This document shows, piece by piece, positions 1-11,348 of a stretch of DNA of 64,000 nucleotides. The position numbers were made by a program, and so were the translations under genes. The stretch's first letter is position 1; each line of letters begins with the position of its first letter. The stretch lies in assembly GCF_000006565.2 (NCBI RefSeq), contig NC_031479.1, forward strand, positions 6,074,885 to 6,138,884, written 5' to 3'. This DNA comes from Toxoplasma gondii ME49. Lineage: Eukaryota > Apicomplexa > Conoidasida > Eucoccidiorida > Sarcocystidae. Under the pieces are notes generated by a model. That model was not told the DNA's origin. It was given only the letters and a program-made list of their open reading frames with translations, and made no database searches.

Positions 1-269
1 TCGAGTATGTCAACTAGGATGCACAGATGGACGCGGGATGCTTTTCATCTGGTGTCGATCTATTTTGTTGTCTCGAGCCTCCACCTTCACCTTCGTTTCA
101 GCCTTTCTCTCCTCGCGGCTCTCTTCCTTCCACCTCACCTCCACACAGTTTCGCGGCTGTCCCTCTGCATGCACTTCCTGCTTCAGCCCAGCCACAATGC
201 AGGCAAACACACGAGTAGGTGTACCCTTCCCCAGTTTGCTGTTCCTGCGCAGATGGGGACACCGCTTCC

Positions 270-3200
270 TTACTTGTTTTTCAAAACGCAAGCCACCTGG
301 GCCCTCGCCGGAGCATGCCCTTGTTCGCCAGTCGCCACAGCCTGTCCTTTCCCAGTCATCTGAACGGCCGTCTTCGCTTGCGGAAGAGTTCCTGCGCTTT
401 TCGCCGAGACCACAGGAGTTGAAGGAGCTCCTGATCCCGACATCTGGCGAGTCCCCCCTCCCTGCTGCGTCCCTGCTTGGGGAACCACCCCCACTTGCGC
501 GACAAGAGGAACCTGAACTCGTCCTGCATTCGCCTGAGAAGTCGCTGGGGCTTTGCTGCATGCCTTCGCGCCCCCCGCAGCTATCTGCCTGGTTTGTTGG
601 GTCGCGCCCACTGGTCTCTGTCCAGGCGAAAGTCCAGCCGAGGGAACGCCTGGGAGAGGTGCCGAGTTCGCGCGTTGAGGCGGCGCATGCGGGAGCTGCT
701 TGGCGACAACACCCGATGACGCCATTGCGGCGGCCTGACCGGGGGGAGTGGTCTTGCCGGCGACCGGCAAGACTTTGTTGGTCTGCGGGGCCTTCGTCTG
801 TGGGATAGCAGCGCTGGTAGACCTCGCTTGAACTGGATGCGGCGGACGCGACACTGTCACGGAAGCCTGGGTGGGCGCAACGGCCTTCCCAGTACCTGCA
901 GGGACCGCAGAGGGCGGACTCTTCCTCATGCCCTCGATCCCTCCTGGACTCTGGAATGCGCCCAGCGCCGGACTCGGTGAGGCGACGCCACCTGTCGGCA
1001 CAACGCGCTGAGTGGGTGTCGCAAGCAGGGCGCCTGCACTTGCTTGAGGCATCCCTTGGGCAGGATTTGGCGTCTTCAACAGACCCTCTCTGTTCACAGC
1101 GAGGCCGACGGCCTTCGCGCCTCCGGGCCGCGCCACCAAGCCTCTGCCCTGAGTTCCTCCGGCTGCGCCGCCTGTTCGCAGCAAAGGAGCGGCTGATGGA
1201 GGCTCTGACGGGGCCTGGCGCCCCGCGCTGGTCCCCGCTGCGTGATGAGGTGGGGAGGCGAGGGCCGCCGCCGGAGACAGCGCGCCTCTTGCTGCTGCGA
1301 GAGAAACGTCCCTCGTACCGTTCTTTGTCGCTGTCCCCTCCCCACACGGTCCCTGTTGTGGATCACGACCCAAGTCGCGTTTGGAGTCCTGGGGCTGCGC
1401 CGAGGCAGGTGCATGGATTTCTGGGCCTCGCTGCCCCTGCTCGAGAGAGACAAAAAGCGACGGAGAAGACGCGGCCGTCGCGCTGTCGGCCTCCACCGTC
1501 CCTGCTACAGCGCTCGGGGCGAGTGCGCTCTTCTCGCCTTCGGCTGCATGCGCCTCCTGGCCCTCAAGGTCCCTCAGTCCGGTCTTCTTCTCGCCTTGGG
1601 CACTGGCCACCAAGGGCACCGCCGCGACCGGCAGCGTCTGGGCTCCAGGCGCCCCAGGCTCCGTCTCGAGAGGCGACAGAGAGCGGAGTTTCCCCCCGAG
1701 ACACGGAGGCACCTTTGGAGAGATTTTTCCAGAAACTGAGTCTCCTCCTCTACCTCGATCCGGTGTCTGCACGCCGCCTGTCACGCTCGGGGAGGACGAC
1801 GCCTGTCGGGCCGCGCGACTCCCCGCGCCCCCATCTGTTGCAGCGAGAGTGGTAAGAGAGGAATTTGCGAGGGGCGCGGCAGTCGGTTTCCTCGTTTCTG
1901 CGCCCCCGCCAGTGGCGACGCGACCTCCTTGAGACGCACTCCGCGAAGAAGCGAGAGAGGCCGTACTGCTCTGCTGTCTCTCGGCCATCTGAGCTTCTCG
2001 CTTCCTCCTCATCAACTCCTCAAAGGGCGCCGGAGCGTCGAAGTCTTTTCCGCTCTTCCCTGTCTCCGTCCCTTTCTCCAGGCCCCCCGCCGCAGGCCCC
2101 GTCGTGTGGGCAAGAGGCGGAGACGGCGTTGCCGCAGCCTCCGGCCCCACAGTCGATTGCCGAGCGAGCGGGGCGACCGCTCCAGCACTGCTTTTCCCTG
2201 CGACTGCAAGCGCCTTGGGCGCATGCGCTTTGGTTGCATGCGCCGCGGGCGGGATCGCAGGAGCTATGCCCTTCTTCTGGAAACCGCGTTCGCCGCCAGG
2301 GACGGCCTTCCCCGAAACGCCGAGCGCTGCACCCTCACCTTCTCTCGCCTTTGCCTCCAAACCGGCAACTCTCGTCTGCGCGTTCGCCACCTGAGAAACC
2401 ACGAGCTGTCTGAGATCTGTCTTGCAAGCTGTGGGCAGCGCCGAGGCTGAGAGCGGAGGCGACTGCGGCGCAGCAAGCGCCGGCGAGGGAAGAACCACGG
2501 GCGTCTTTACAGAAGAGACGTCTTGGGGAAGCCCAGAAGCAGCCGTCGGAGCAGGAAGAAGGCCTCCAACCAGCGGCTGCGGCAACAGAACAAAACAGAG
2601 CAACATAGTATATATGGACATCAGAAAGTAGCGAAAGAAGAGAAGGGAGAAATCGGAGAGAAGGGAGGGACATACAGAAGGAAGAGAACTACGGAACGAA
2701 AAAAGCAAGGAGAAACGGACAGAGAAGAGAAAGAGACGACAGGGAAGATAGAAGCACAGGAGGAGAAGCAAGAGAGAGAAAGAAGAAACTGAAGGAAAGG
2801 ACAAACGAAGATGTCGAAGGCAACGGGCAGAACACAACCTGTGGACATGCGCGTAACCCAAGACCAGGAGGACCATCATCGATTCCGAAACGGAGGACAA
2901 CAGGAGCCACTAATGCTGGGAGTACATTCACACCGCCCGACTGTTTTGAGCTTCCTTCTTTCCTTCCTTTGCTTCCCTGTCTCGCGTGTCGCCTCTCTCC
3001 CAAGGGATGCTCACCTTCTTATTCGCCATGCCGAGAACGCGCAATTTGTCACCACCGGGCCGCGGTGCCCGGACGCCGACTGCGGGGGGGGGGACGACGG
3101 GGGCGGCTTTCGCGGTGACTCCTGGCGCTTTGGGAAGGTCTTCTCTCTGCCCGCCGACGCCCGCCTCCTTCGGTCGCTTCGCCTGCGCAAGGAGAGACGG

Positions 3201-3839
3201 CGGAGGTTTCAGGCGACCGTCACGCTGAGGCTGAGAAGGTCCTCCACCACCGACGCCTGGAGAGTCTCCCGGCCCCCCAGCGGAGACGGGAAGAGACACT
3301 CCCGAGCCTGGGGACCAGGCGCGGAGAGCCGGTTGGGCGACGAAGATGTCGCGAGGAGGCGAGACGCGCGATCCTGCATGGACGGACGTCTCCAGCAGGG
3401 TGTGGGGAGAGTCCTCGCTGCCTCCGATACTGGAGACCAGCGCAGGGCCTCCGCCGGCCTCGCTCGCGGGGGCGATGGAGACCGGCGCGCCGGCGAGCGA
3501 GGCCGGCGGCGGAGCCGAGCCGGGAGCTGAGGAAGCAGACTTCTGGAGGCGCGCGCGAAGCGCATGCAAACGACTCAGCTTCTCGCCGACAAACGCCCCC
3601 TCGGGCGCCGGCGGGGCGCGCTGAGGCGCCGCAGGTCCCCGTGCATGCAGCGCCGGAGCGGCGCCGGGGACGGAGGAGAAGGAAGAAGAAAACAGAGGCG
3701 GAGGCGGAAAGGACGAAGCGTCTGCAGAAGCTGGGAAGGGGGCAGACGGAGGGAAGTGAGGGAGTCCAGCGTTGAACGACAAGGGAGCAACGCCCTCCCC
3801 AGCGCCACCCGCGGCAGGCGCGCCCTCACGCGGCCTCAT
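270..3839 (-). CDS. Ala/Pro/Ser-rich hypothetical protein, two exons
   Basis: I do not recognise this protein. Two long open stretches on the minus strand join cleanly. Exon 1 runs 3839-3015 (start MRPREGAPAAGG) and ends AATAAGAAG before a GTGAGC donor. A TTGCCGCAG acceptor opens exon 2 at 2576, starting PLVGGLLPAP; the junction is phase 0 and the model gives about 1,043 residues. Composition is dominated by Ala, Pro, Ser, Gly and Gln. The only charged, possibly helical patch is around PFEELMRRKREAQMAERQQ early in exon 2. No signal peptide, membrane segment or catalytic motif is visible. The stop at 270-272 overlaps a good donor (CAA/GTAAGG), so the gene may splice on into, or past, the left edge of the window. 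The frame is open upstream of 3839 through a 27-bp repeat, but Met at 3839 has the better protein start. A scaffold or RNA-associated role would be a guess. Confidence 0.62.
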
Positions 3840-3999
3840 CGTGAAACAGAGTGGATCGAAGCGACGAGAGCAGAGTGAGAAGAAAAGAAGACTGTGAGGA
3901 GGCAACGCGCGGAGAAACGGTTGAGGAAAACGAAGAGAAAAGAGCAAACTGCGGAGAAGCGAGACAACCCAACTGTGGAGATAATCGAGGGAAGAAGGA

Positions 4000-4107
4000 G
4001 AAAGGCCTGGGGAAAGAGGAGAAGGAGAAAGGCCTGGGGAAAGAGGAGAAGGAGAAAGGCCTGGGGAAAGAGGAGAAGGAGAAAGGCCTGGGGAGAGAGA
4101 CAATACA
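4000..4107. repeat. 27-bp tandem repeat, four copies
   Basis: The word GAAAGGCCTGGGG recurs at 4000, 4027, 4054 and 4081, an exact 27-bp period; the last copy diverges. It lies just upstream of the minus-strand gene that starts at 3839, so in its 5' leader or promoter. Read on the minus strand it would encode repeated LSPGLSPSP if translation began further upstream. Confidence 0.9.
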
Positions 4108-5280
4108 GCAGGATGGGGGAGAAAGGGAGAGAAAAAAAGACTGTGGAGGAAGAAGAAGAAATGACGTGAGTGACATATCGAGGATGGTCGAGTGCCCCCT
4201 TGTTCCTTCAGTTCTCAGACAAGCTGCGGTGAGCAAAGACAGGAGGAACTGAAGGGAGTGTGAAGACGCGTCTTCTCCTTTTTTTTCGCGAGAGAAGAGA
4301 CGAGACAGAAGAGAGACCAGCCTCGCCCTCGCCCCCCTTCAGTTCCTTTTTTCTCGACCTTCCTCGTTCTTTTCCTCTCTTTCCGTTCCGCGTTCTTCTC
4401 CGGAACTACACGGCGCGGCGGGGAAGAAAACGTCTGCGTCAGTGTGCGTGAGAGAGTCTCGACACTCACGGCGAGAGTCTGGCGAACTTTCACCCGTTCC
4501 GTTTGTTGGTTTTGATGTTCTTTCTGGAAAAAACCATCCGGAAAAACGACGTGCTCTAGCTGTCTGCCAGAGCAGCAAATCCCCGAAGAATCCACGGAAG
4601 TCAGGGCCACCGCAGCGAAGAAAGAAGACGCCGAACGAAAGCGCGCAAACTCCAGGAATTCGTTTTCTTCTGGACCATCTTCATTGTTTCCACGCGCGCG
4701 GCCATTTTTTGCTCTGCCGTTCGTGAGAAACAGCGCTCGCTGTCCGCGTTCAAACCTGAGAGTCTTCGCCAGCTTTCTGTCGCCAGCTTTTTCGTTTCTT
4801 CGCGCGGCGCGCGCTGCGGCCCTCATGCTTCTTGTGTGTCTCATCCTGGAATTTGCGTGAAAAATTGAGACAAAATGTTGAGAGCCGGCGAGAAACCCAA
4901 GACACAGCTCTCGAAGCAGCCTGATTGTGGCGAGATTTTCTCAATTTACAAAGACGAAAATCAAGCGTCTACCTTGCCTTGTAGCGTTTGTATACTCCAG
5001 GATATACGGTGAGAGCCGCGCGTACACTGGCGTTGCTGCACACAGAGACAGCACCCCCCCCCCTTTCATGAGCAGAGAGGCGACGCATCCTCGCCATCAT
5101 CGGCTTTATTCTCTTCGTTTTGTCTGTGCGCCCGATCCCTGGAGTCGCGCGAGTGAAGGCTTTCTTCTCGGAGGAAGAGAAGAGAAGAGAAGAAGCGGTT
5201 TCGAGAGGACCGGAGGAGGCAAGAAGATTGTCTTGCGCTGGAGAAGGCCGAGGGAAGAAGATGGCCCCAAGAGCCTCGCA
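4108..5280. other. Spacer: upstream region of the first gene
   Basis: No gene is supported here. Short open frames on both strands are Arg/Glu- or Ser/Phe-rich shadows of GA/CT-rich DNA. It probably holds the promoter and 5' leader of the minus-strand gene starting at 3839. Confidence 0.6.
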
Positions 5281-5353
5281 GGCGGCGTGGCCCAATGGAT
5301 AGGGCGTCTGACTTCGGATCAGAAGGTTGTGGGTTCGAGTCCCATCGTCGTCA
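5281..5353 (+). tRNA. tRNA-Arg (anticodon TCG)
   Basis: A complete eukaryotic-type tRNA of 73 nt. Acceptor strand GGCGGCG pairs with CGTCGTC (two G-U pairs), followed by discriminator A. The anticodon stem TCTGA/TCAGA encloses loop CTTCGGA, giving anticodon TCG for codon CGA. The T arm is GTGGG-TTCGAGT-CCCAT. There is no intron and no encoded CCA. The D-arm and T-arm match the usual internal A and B boxes. Confidence 0.97.
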
Positions 5354-5355
5354 GC

Positions 5356-5363
5356 TTTTTTTT
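5356..5363 (+). terminator. Pol III terminator of tRNA-Arg
   Basis: A run of eight T residues begins two bases after the tRNA 3' end, the expected RNA polymerase III stop. It is followed directly by an A run. Confidence 0.9.
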
Positions 5364-5651
5364 AAAAAAAGAAACTTTCTCTTTTTCTCCTTTTTTTTCT
5401 GGTGTCGCCGCTGTGATCCTTTGAAGCTCTTCCGGGTGCTCCGCCTCTGTGATCAAAACGGCGCGCAACCACGCAGTCGACTGACTCACGGCACTCGCTC
5501 TGAAACGGTCGCGCACAAAAAAAAACCTAAATGGGCAAGTGGAAATCCGTCTGCGGATCTCTACATGAATAACAGAAACCTCCTTCAGAACCACGTCCAT
5601 ATTTGTATTTACTCCTGTCCAAGGTAGATACCGTACACCCGCTATATTTCA

Positions 5652-5694
5652 GTATATATATATATATTCAGTATATATATATATATATATCCAG

Positions 5695-5729
<35 letters not shown>
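5652..5729. repeat. (TA)n blocks followed by (GA)n microsatellite
   Basis: Three TA runs separated by TCAG/CCAG spacers, then about nine GA units. It lies in the spacer after tRNA-Arg. Confidence 0.95.
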
Positions 5730-5854
5730 GCAGGATGTGTGTTCTGTCAACGATCTCCTTCCTGTCTGCCAGGTTCTCTTCTCTGTTGATGACATTCAAA
5801 TTTTTTCCTGCGCCTTCTTTCGATTTTGTGGTCTGTCCCCTCTCGTCGGCAAAC

Positions 5855-6133
5855 ATGAGGTCGTACCTGCAAGCTGTGGAGGGGTAAGTTCGTTGGCGGT
5901 TTTGTCGCCTCAGGTGACAGACAAACATCCAAGGTCGATGCCTCTTTCGCAGGTTCGTCCTCATGTCACGCGACACTGTAGAGATCGCAGCGACTTCTGA
6001 TACTCTGAAGTCATCGGAACGGCGAGAAGAACAGCTTGCTTCGTTTCCTGACCGTCTTACTTGCATGAATTCCGAATTTCGAAAAATATCAAAGTCGAGT
6101 GCCTCGACTGCTCACACACAGTCCCACAAGTAA
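5855..6133 (+). CDS. Possible small two-exon gene, unknown function
   Basis: This is a tentative model. ATG at 5855 opens a nine-codon exon ending at 5883 before a consensus GTAAGT donor. A CTCTTTCGCAG acceptor opens exon 2 at 5953, which runs in phase to a TAA at 6131-6133. The product would be 69 residues, starting MRSYLQAVEG and continuing FVLMSRDTVEIAATSDTL, with a charged and probably helical middle. It resembles no family I can name. In its favour are the consensus splice signals and a composition unlike the low-complexity surroundings. Against it are its small size and the possibility that the second exon is spliced onward (GTAAAA overlaps the stop). Confidence 0.3.
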
Positions 6134-8002
6134 AAATCCACTTGGGCTCCGCGGCATGTCGCGATCGTGCACACAAGTCCAGACCCAAAAGGGCGGACAG
6201 ACATCAGCTTTTCTTTTCCACGTTACGTAGACATCCACGGATGCTCTGCTGGCCTATATTTATAGGCAGGAACCACACATATAAAGACATACCTGTAACG
6301 ATACAGTGCTGAGGAAAAGTGGAATATGTCTAGGCAGATGCGCATGTAACGTTCTCAGCTTGAGCGTCAGGATGTTAATGCACGACGCAATGAGAACTAA
6401 GTCGGCATGCACACCCAGTATGGCTTTCGCTGTACAGACACACGCATTCACTTGTATCTCCACTTTGTTCCCCCGGTCGACAACCGCTCTGAATCTCTGT
6501 GTACGTATCAGTTCATCCGCTGTTATATCTACGCAATATATATAAATATATATATGTATGTATAGTTCCGTACACATGAATATATATATATATATGGAGA
6601 GAGAGAGTGCCTGCAGCTAAGTGCGAAGCAGACAACGAGAGTCTGGGAAGAGATTGAAATCTTTGACTGATTCCGCGGTGGAACTGTAGAAGGCTAGTCT
6701 TATTTCATCAGAGGCTGCGCCCTCACGGAGGCGACCCATTGCGCGAAAAAGACTCTGTGCATGTCTTCTCAGGTGTACAGACAGGCCAGCGACCTTCGCC
6801 GTCCACTTCAATTTTTGATTGTTGATAAGCACGGATTCAAAAGATTTCTTCGCACAAAATGAATATACCCAGCGCATATATATATATATATATATAAATA
6901 TATATATTTAAATAGCTTCTGTCACTGGCAGGAAACGGCTGGGTTTTGGAGGAAGAAAGGAGGAAAGAGGGAAAGAGACTCGCCTTGCGTCTGTTTGGGA
7001 TGTTAAAAGTGGAGCTACCGACGCTTCAGTCGCGCCTGTCACGAGGGTGAAGGCATTTTTCTTCGGCCGTTTTCCCTCTCGTTTCCTCATTTTTTCGTTT
7101 CTCTGCCCTGCGCGCCTACTCTTCTGCTCTGTGTGTGTATGTTGTCCTGTCGATCTGTTCACCTCCTTCGTCGACTTTCTTCTTCTATTTTCCGTTCCAT
7201 CGTCATCCCTCGCAGTGTCTCCAAACAGCACAGAACATCACGCTTCTGCCCTTTCCCCACATCGTTAATGTCCGGTTGAGTGCCAGTTCCTTTCGCCGTC
7301 GAAAGCGTCTTGCTCGCGCCTGCACTCTGGTTCTTCAACGCCGTTTGTAAATACAGGGCCGCAAGAGAGACGCTTCGAGTCGACTCTTTCCCTTCTCTTT
7401 GTTGTTTGCAGCGAAGGTGGGGAGAGTCTCTTCTCTGCCGTCTCGCTTCTCCACCGCGTTGTGACCTTTCTTCTCTCTGGGTCGTGCGTCCTTTCCGGCG
7501 TCTGCGCTCCTCTTGGTTTGGAGTTTCTTCTGCTCGTGGCCAGCGGCGCCTCTGCGGAACTCGAGGAGAAAGAAGAAGGACTTCACATTCTCCTGAAAAG
7601 AGAAACGCGCATGACAAGACGACACAAACTCCAACGCGGTTATCCGTTTCCAGAGAATCCGCAGAGGGCGCTTGCCCTTTCCTTCGCCCCCCTCCCCTCT
7701 CCCCCGTCTAGTTGTTTCTGAAAGTCCGGCATTCTCTGAAAGCAAAGCGAACAACGACTTCCTCTTCAGACAAGTGCATGCATCTACGTACGTGGACCTC
7801 TGTGCTCCACACCCTCCACCTGCGAGACTACCGGCCTAGCTGCCGACTTCTTCATCACCATGCATACGCGTATCTACATGAATATACGATAAATGCAGAG
7901 ACCTGCGTACTATGTTGCAGGCAGAAGACGAATGTAGGTGCAGTAGTGTCTGAGTGGACATATGCGAGTCTCTTCAAGGACAATTATGAAGTAGCTACTT
8001 GG
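6134..8002. other. Spacer with TA microsatellites
   Basis: TA-rich microsatellites lie at 6536-6607 and 6876-6913. An 86-codon minus-strand frame at 6617-6877 sits between them (listed separately). From about 6,920 to 7,720 the plus strand is pyrimidine-rich and carries no convincing gene; part of the right end is likely the 3' UTR of RRP8. Confidence 0.5.
6617..6877 (-). CDS. Possible 86-residue hypothetical protein
   Basis: ATG at 6877 opens an uninterrupted frame to a stop at 6617. The product has mixed composition (for example SLFRAMGRLREGAASDEIRL) and a predicted basic helix, rather than the low-complexity look of most spurious frames here. The frame fills the space between two TA microsatellites and its ATG abuts the right one. 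On the other strand, a CTTCTCAG acceptor-like signal followed by a 29-codon frame to TGA overlaps it, so the coding strand is uncertain. I assign no family. Confidence 0.2.
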   Translation of the reverse strand: MRWVYSFCAKKSFESVLINNQKLKWTAKVAGLSVHLRRHAQSLFRAMGRLREGAASDEIRLAFYSSTAESVKDFNLFPDSRCLLRT

Positions 8003-11000
8003 TTAAAGATGAGACATGTCGGAAGGTGAAGATCCATTTGTCTGCTCGCACGCTACTCTTTCCCCGACTTTTCCATATCTCTTCTCTCGCGCAATGGCCT
8101 CGCGCAACGACAAGAAACCAGGCTTCCTGAAGAAGCATGAAATGACCGATGTTCTCCACTTGGCTTCCCGCCGGTTACTGCCCACCGCATGCGCACAACT
8201 TTGTTTTTTCTGCTTTCCTCAGCGTCTGATCTCGGCTACGCTCCTCTCCGCTTCTCTACGTCTCTTCTTGTCTTCTCTCCTCCTGTCTCGCTGTACGTTC
8301 CTAGCTGTCGCTGGCCTGATTCTCTCCTCCTTTTTGTGTCTCTCGCTTTCCTCCCCTCCACAGGAGGAGGTCCCTCCGTTCCTGGTCTCACAGGCGCGCA
8401 GGCGAGGGAGAAGCCGATCCCTTCGACCCCCCGAATAAATGCAGATTCGTCTTGCAAGCGCGAGATCACCTCCGCAATCTTCAACAAGCCGCTGCGCACG
8501 ACAGGGGAACCGACAACGAACAGCGGTACGAGTGCCCCGGAAACGGTGGAAGACGAAACGAGAGAAAAGAAGACAGCGAACGAAGGAAGACGAAACGAGA
8601 GAAAAGAAGACAGCGACGGTCAGAAGACGGAGAACAACGGGAGACAGAGGATCAAGAAGAGAAAGCAAGAGAGACTACAGATGATGCAGAGACTCTGTGC
8701 TTCTGCGAAAGACTCACCCGGGCTTCAAAATGCGATGCGCTTCTTGAAGGAAGGAAGGCCAGTCTCGGCCCATGAGACTCAGACAGAAGACCGCTGCATG
8801 CACCGTTTCGTTTTCCAACGGGAGCTTGAAAGAACAGAGACACAGAAGAAAAAAGAGAGAAGGTGAGGAGAACGCCGTCGAGCGTCCGAAGGAAGGGAAA
8901 AGAAAGGAGAGAAGAAATGCAGAAAAAATGGAGGCAAAGGCAGGGCGAACACGACGGAGGAAGAGAAGAACCTGATATGCTGCAACGCATGCGCGGACGA
9001 CGCTCGTCTCTATTTAGGACGTCTCTGGGGTCTTTGCGTCTGGACGAAGGGAACTTGAGTCCGAGAAACGACATAGCACTGGAGCTTCTGAATCGCAAGA
9101 GTCGAGCGCAGCTCAAATGCCTCCGATGCGTATGGCCGCATTCACACCTACGTTTTTGGAGTCCAACGAGAAACTTACATGGGCGACGTTGCAAGCTGTC
9201 ACTTCCGGGCATGCAGCCACGAGGTCGAAAGACAGGATTTTTCTGGAGAAAGCGTACAGCGAAACAGACGTCTCAACAGGCAGAGTGAAGGAGCAGACCA
9301 GACAGGTAGTCAGGCGAAGAAAAGACGCACAGTAGCACTCCGAAAGTAAAGAGCAGACGTAAAGAGAGGGAAGCAACGAGGAAGAGAGGAAGCGAAGGAA
9401 GAGACGAGGAGAAACGAGGAGAAACGAGGAGAAACGAAGAAACCTACCGTTCAGGGAAGCTTTTGGCGAGGTCAGCATCTCCGCAGCCTAGATCCGCAAT
9501 GCTGTGCACAGATTGAGAAGAGCAGTGGAGACTTTAAAAGCGAGAGAACGAATTCCGACACAGCAGCGAAACTTGCATTCGCCCCCGCGCGTCGAGGGAG
9601 GGTCGTCCAGGACGTGTAAAACAAATGCTTTGCTCTTTCTTGTTTAAACGACGTTCTCTCGGTGATAGCAAAAGCGCTTCACATCGCGTTGAGATGGGGA
9701 CTCCCGACCCATTCAAGCGTTGGGAACAGTCCTGCAAGGCGACGAAGGAGTCTCTCTGCAAGCAATACAGGGATGGCGCTTCTCTCCTTCTCTCTCCACG
9801 AAACTGAACGGCGAGACGTCTCTCGAAAACGTTGTTGGAGAAACGGAGAGCGCGCGACAGATCCTGTGTGCATTCGTGAGATCGAGGAGAACAGAACGAG
9901 GCACGCCCTCGTCTTGGAACCTGGAGAAGGAAAACGCGACTTACATCCAAGAAGCAGGCAACGTCCGCACCCAGGCTTTGATGTGTGTGAGAGGATTCGA
10001 CGGCCACTGGGCTACCTGCAACCGATAGCCTTCGTGGTACTGCGAAAAAAAGACATGGGGGAACAAAGGATTAAAACGGAGGAAGACCCGAGAACAAGAC
10101 AACGCGAAAGCTGACTGAGGAAACGTTCCTAGGCACAACCGACGAAAACAATCGACAAAACGCGGGCACAAAAAAATGAAGCAGAAAACAAAACTGGTCA
10201 GTCAAAAGAAAAATCAACTCCACACGCCTGAACAAAATAGTGGATATATATATATATATATATATAAATATATATATATATAAATATAAATATATAAGTA
10301 TATGTATGTAGTTGGATATTTGTATACGCATGAAGACATGCAGAAGTGAATGAGCGTCATGACGCAAAAGATCGTTGTTTCCGGATCCTTTTTTGTTCGG
10401 AGAAGGTCCGGCCGCTTTCACACGTACTGCGTGGAACAGGGAAGGATCCTTGGTGAAGGCGGCGAGAGCTTGGTCTCCAGTGGAGGTGTACAGACACTGG
10501 TTGAGAGAGCGAAATCGACTGCCTTGCAGCTTCTGCAAAAGTGCAGTTTTCTGTGCGTCGAGAGAGTGTCTGGATCTGTCGCGGCCTTCTCGCCTGTCTT
10601 CGTGGGGACTCTGCGGTCGAAGGTCTTTTTTTTTCTTTTCTTCTTCTCGTTCCTCCCGTTGAACTTCTCTTTCGTCTACCGGCTGCGGTTCGCCGTCCTG
10701 GGGTCCCTGTTCTCCGCTTTGTGCGAGCCTCCGTCTGTGTCTTTTTCTGTTCTTCTTTCGAGACGCGTCAGCTCCGAGGCCTCGTGCGTCTTCGACGATG
10801 CTCGCGTCTTTGAGGCAGCTGTTCCCTCCTCGTTGCGCGAGAGGGGCAGTAGAGACAGATGAAGACGACCGAGACTCTGAGGCTCTGTCTGCATGGTTTC
10901 CAGCGACGTCCGATACTTTCTTTCTTCTCTTCTTCTCGCGTTTCTGCGCGCCGGCGCGCGCATGCACCGGTTGCTTCAGGAGTTGCTCGCCCGCTCGAGG

Positions 11001-11348
11001 AGAGGGAACTGCGGGTACAGAGACCGCGGTGGCTGCAGAAGAGAGACGCGAACCGAGCTTTCCGAGTTGCGTCTCCTTGCGCATGTGCAGCGCTTCTTCT
11101 GCCTGTCCGCCGCATCCTTTTTTCTGCTTCTTAGGCGCTTCGCGAAGCTCCGTCTCTTCCCGGTTCCGCTTCTTCGCTGGACTGAGTTGTGCATCTTGTG
11201 CGTCCGAGGAAAAAGAGGAAGAAGCGCAGGAGGACCGAGAGGTCCCCGCGACAGGGCGGCGCGAGGCGACAGCAAAGGGAGAAGAAGCGGATCGCGACCC
11301 TCCAACCTTCTTCGCCTTCCGGCCGGAAGAGAACCGGAGCGACAACAT
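8003..11348 (-). CDS. RRP8: Ribosomal RNA-processing protein 8, Rossmann methyltransferase
   Basis: RRP8 is a nucleolar SAM-dependent methyltransferase that makes 1-methyladenosine in large-subunit rRNA. Exons read on the minus strand: 11348-10428, 10039-9945, 9501-9448, 9242-9179, 8824-8718, 8491-8392, all joining in phase. Exon 1 starts [11 protein letters not shown] and encodes a long Lys/Arg/Ser-rich tail with nuclear-localisation character, ending in the RRP8 core start [15 protein letters not shown]. Exon 2 gives [17 protein letters not shown]. Exon 3 carries the SAM motif [12 protein letters not shown], exon 4 [18 protein letters not shown], exon 5 [12 protein letters not shown] and EAHRILKPG, exon 6 [11 protein letters not shown]. 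These match the family in order. The C-terminal exon lies at about 8003-8190 but its acceptor and frame are unresolved: one frame ends in an [11 protein letters not shown] segment, another in HFMLLQEAW. Two or three introns carry GA-rich or TA repeats. Confidence 0.9.
8550..8615. repeat. Imperfect direct repeat in an RRP8 intron
   Basis: A GAAGACGAAACGAGAG-type purine-rich unit of about 32 bp occurs twice in tandem, between RRP8 exons 5 and 6. It has no coding sense on the minus strand. Confidence 0.7.
10243..10310. repeat. TA-rich microsatellite in RRP8 intron 1
   Basis: TATATA runs interrupted by AAATA and ending in TATGTATG. It lies in the first RRP8 intron (10040-10427). Confidence 0.95.

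Noticed and set aside
38..808. Plus-strand 256-codon frame at the left edge
   Set aside because: It is antisense to the long minus-strand Ala/Pro-rich coding exon, has shadow composition and no domain.
7461..7721. Frame reading like a signal peptide (LLSGSCVLSGVCAPLGLEFLL)
   Set aside because: It starts at GTG, lies in pyrimidine-rich spacer and has no supported continuation.
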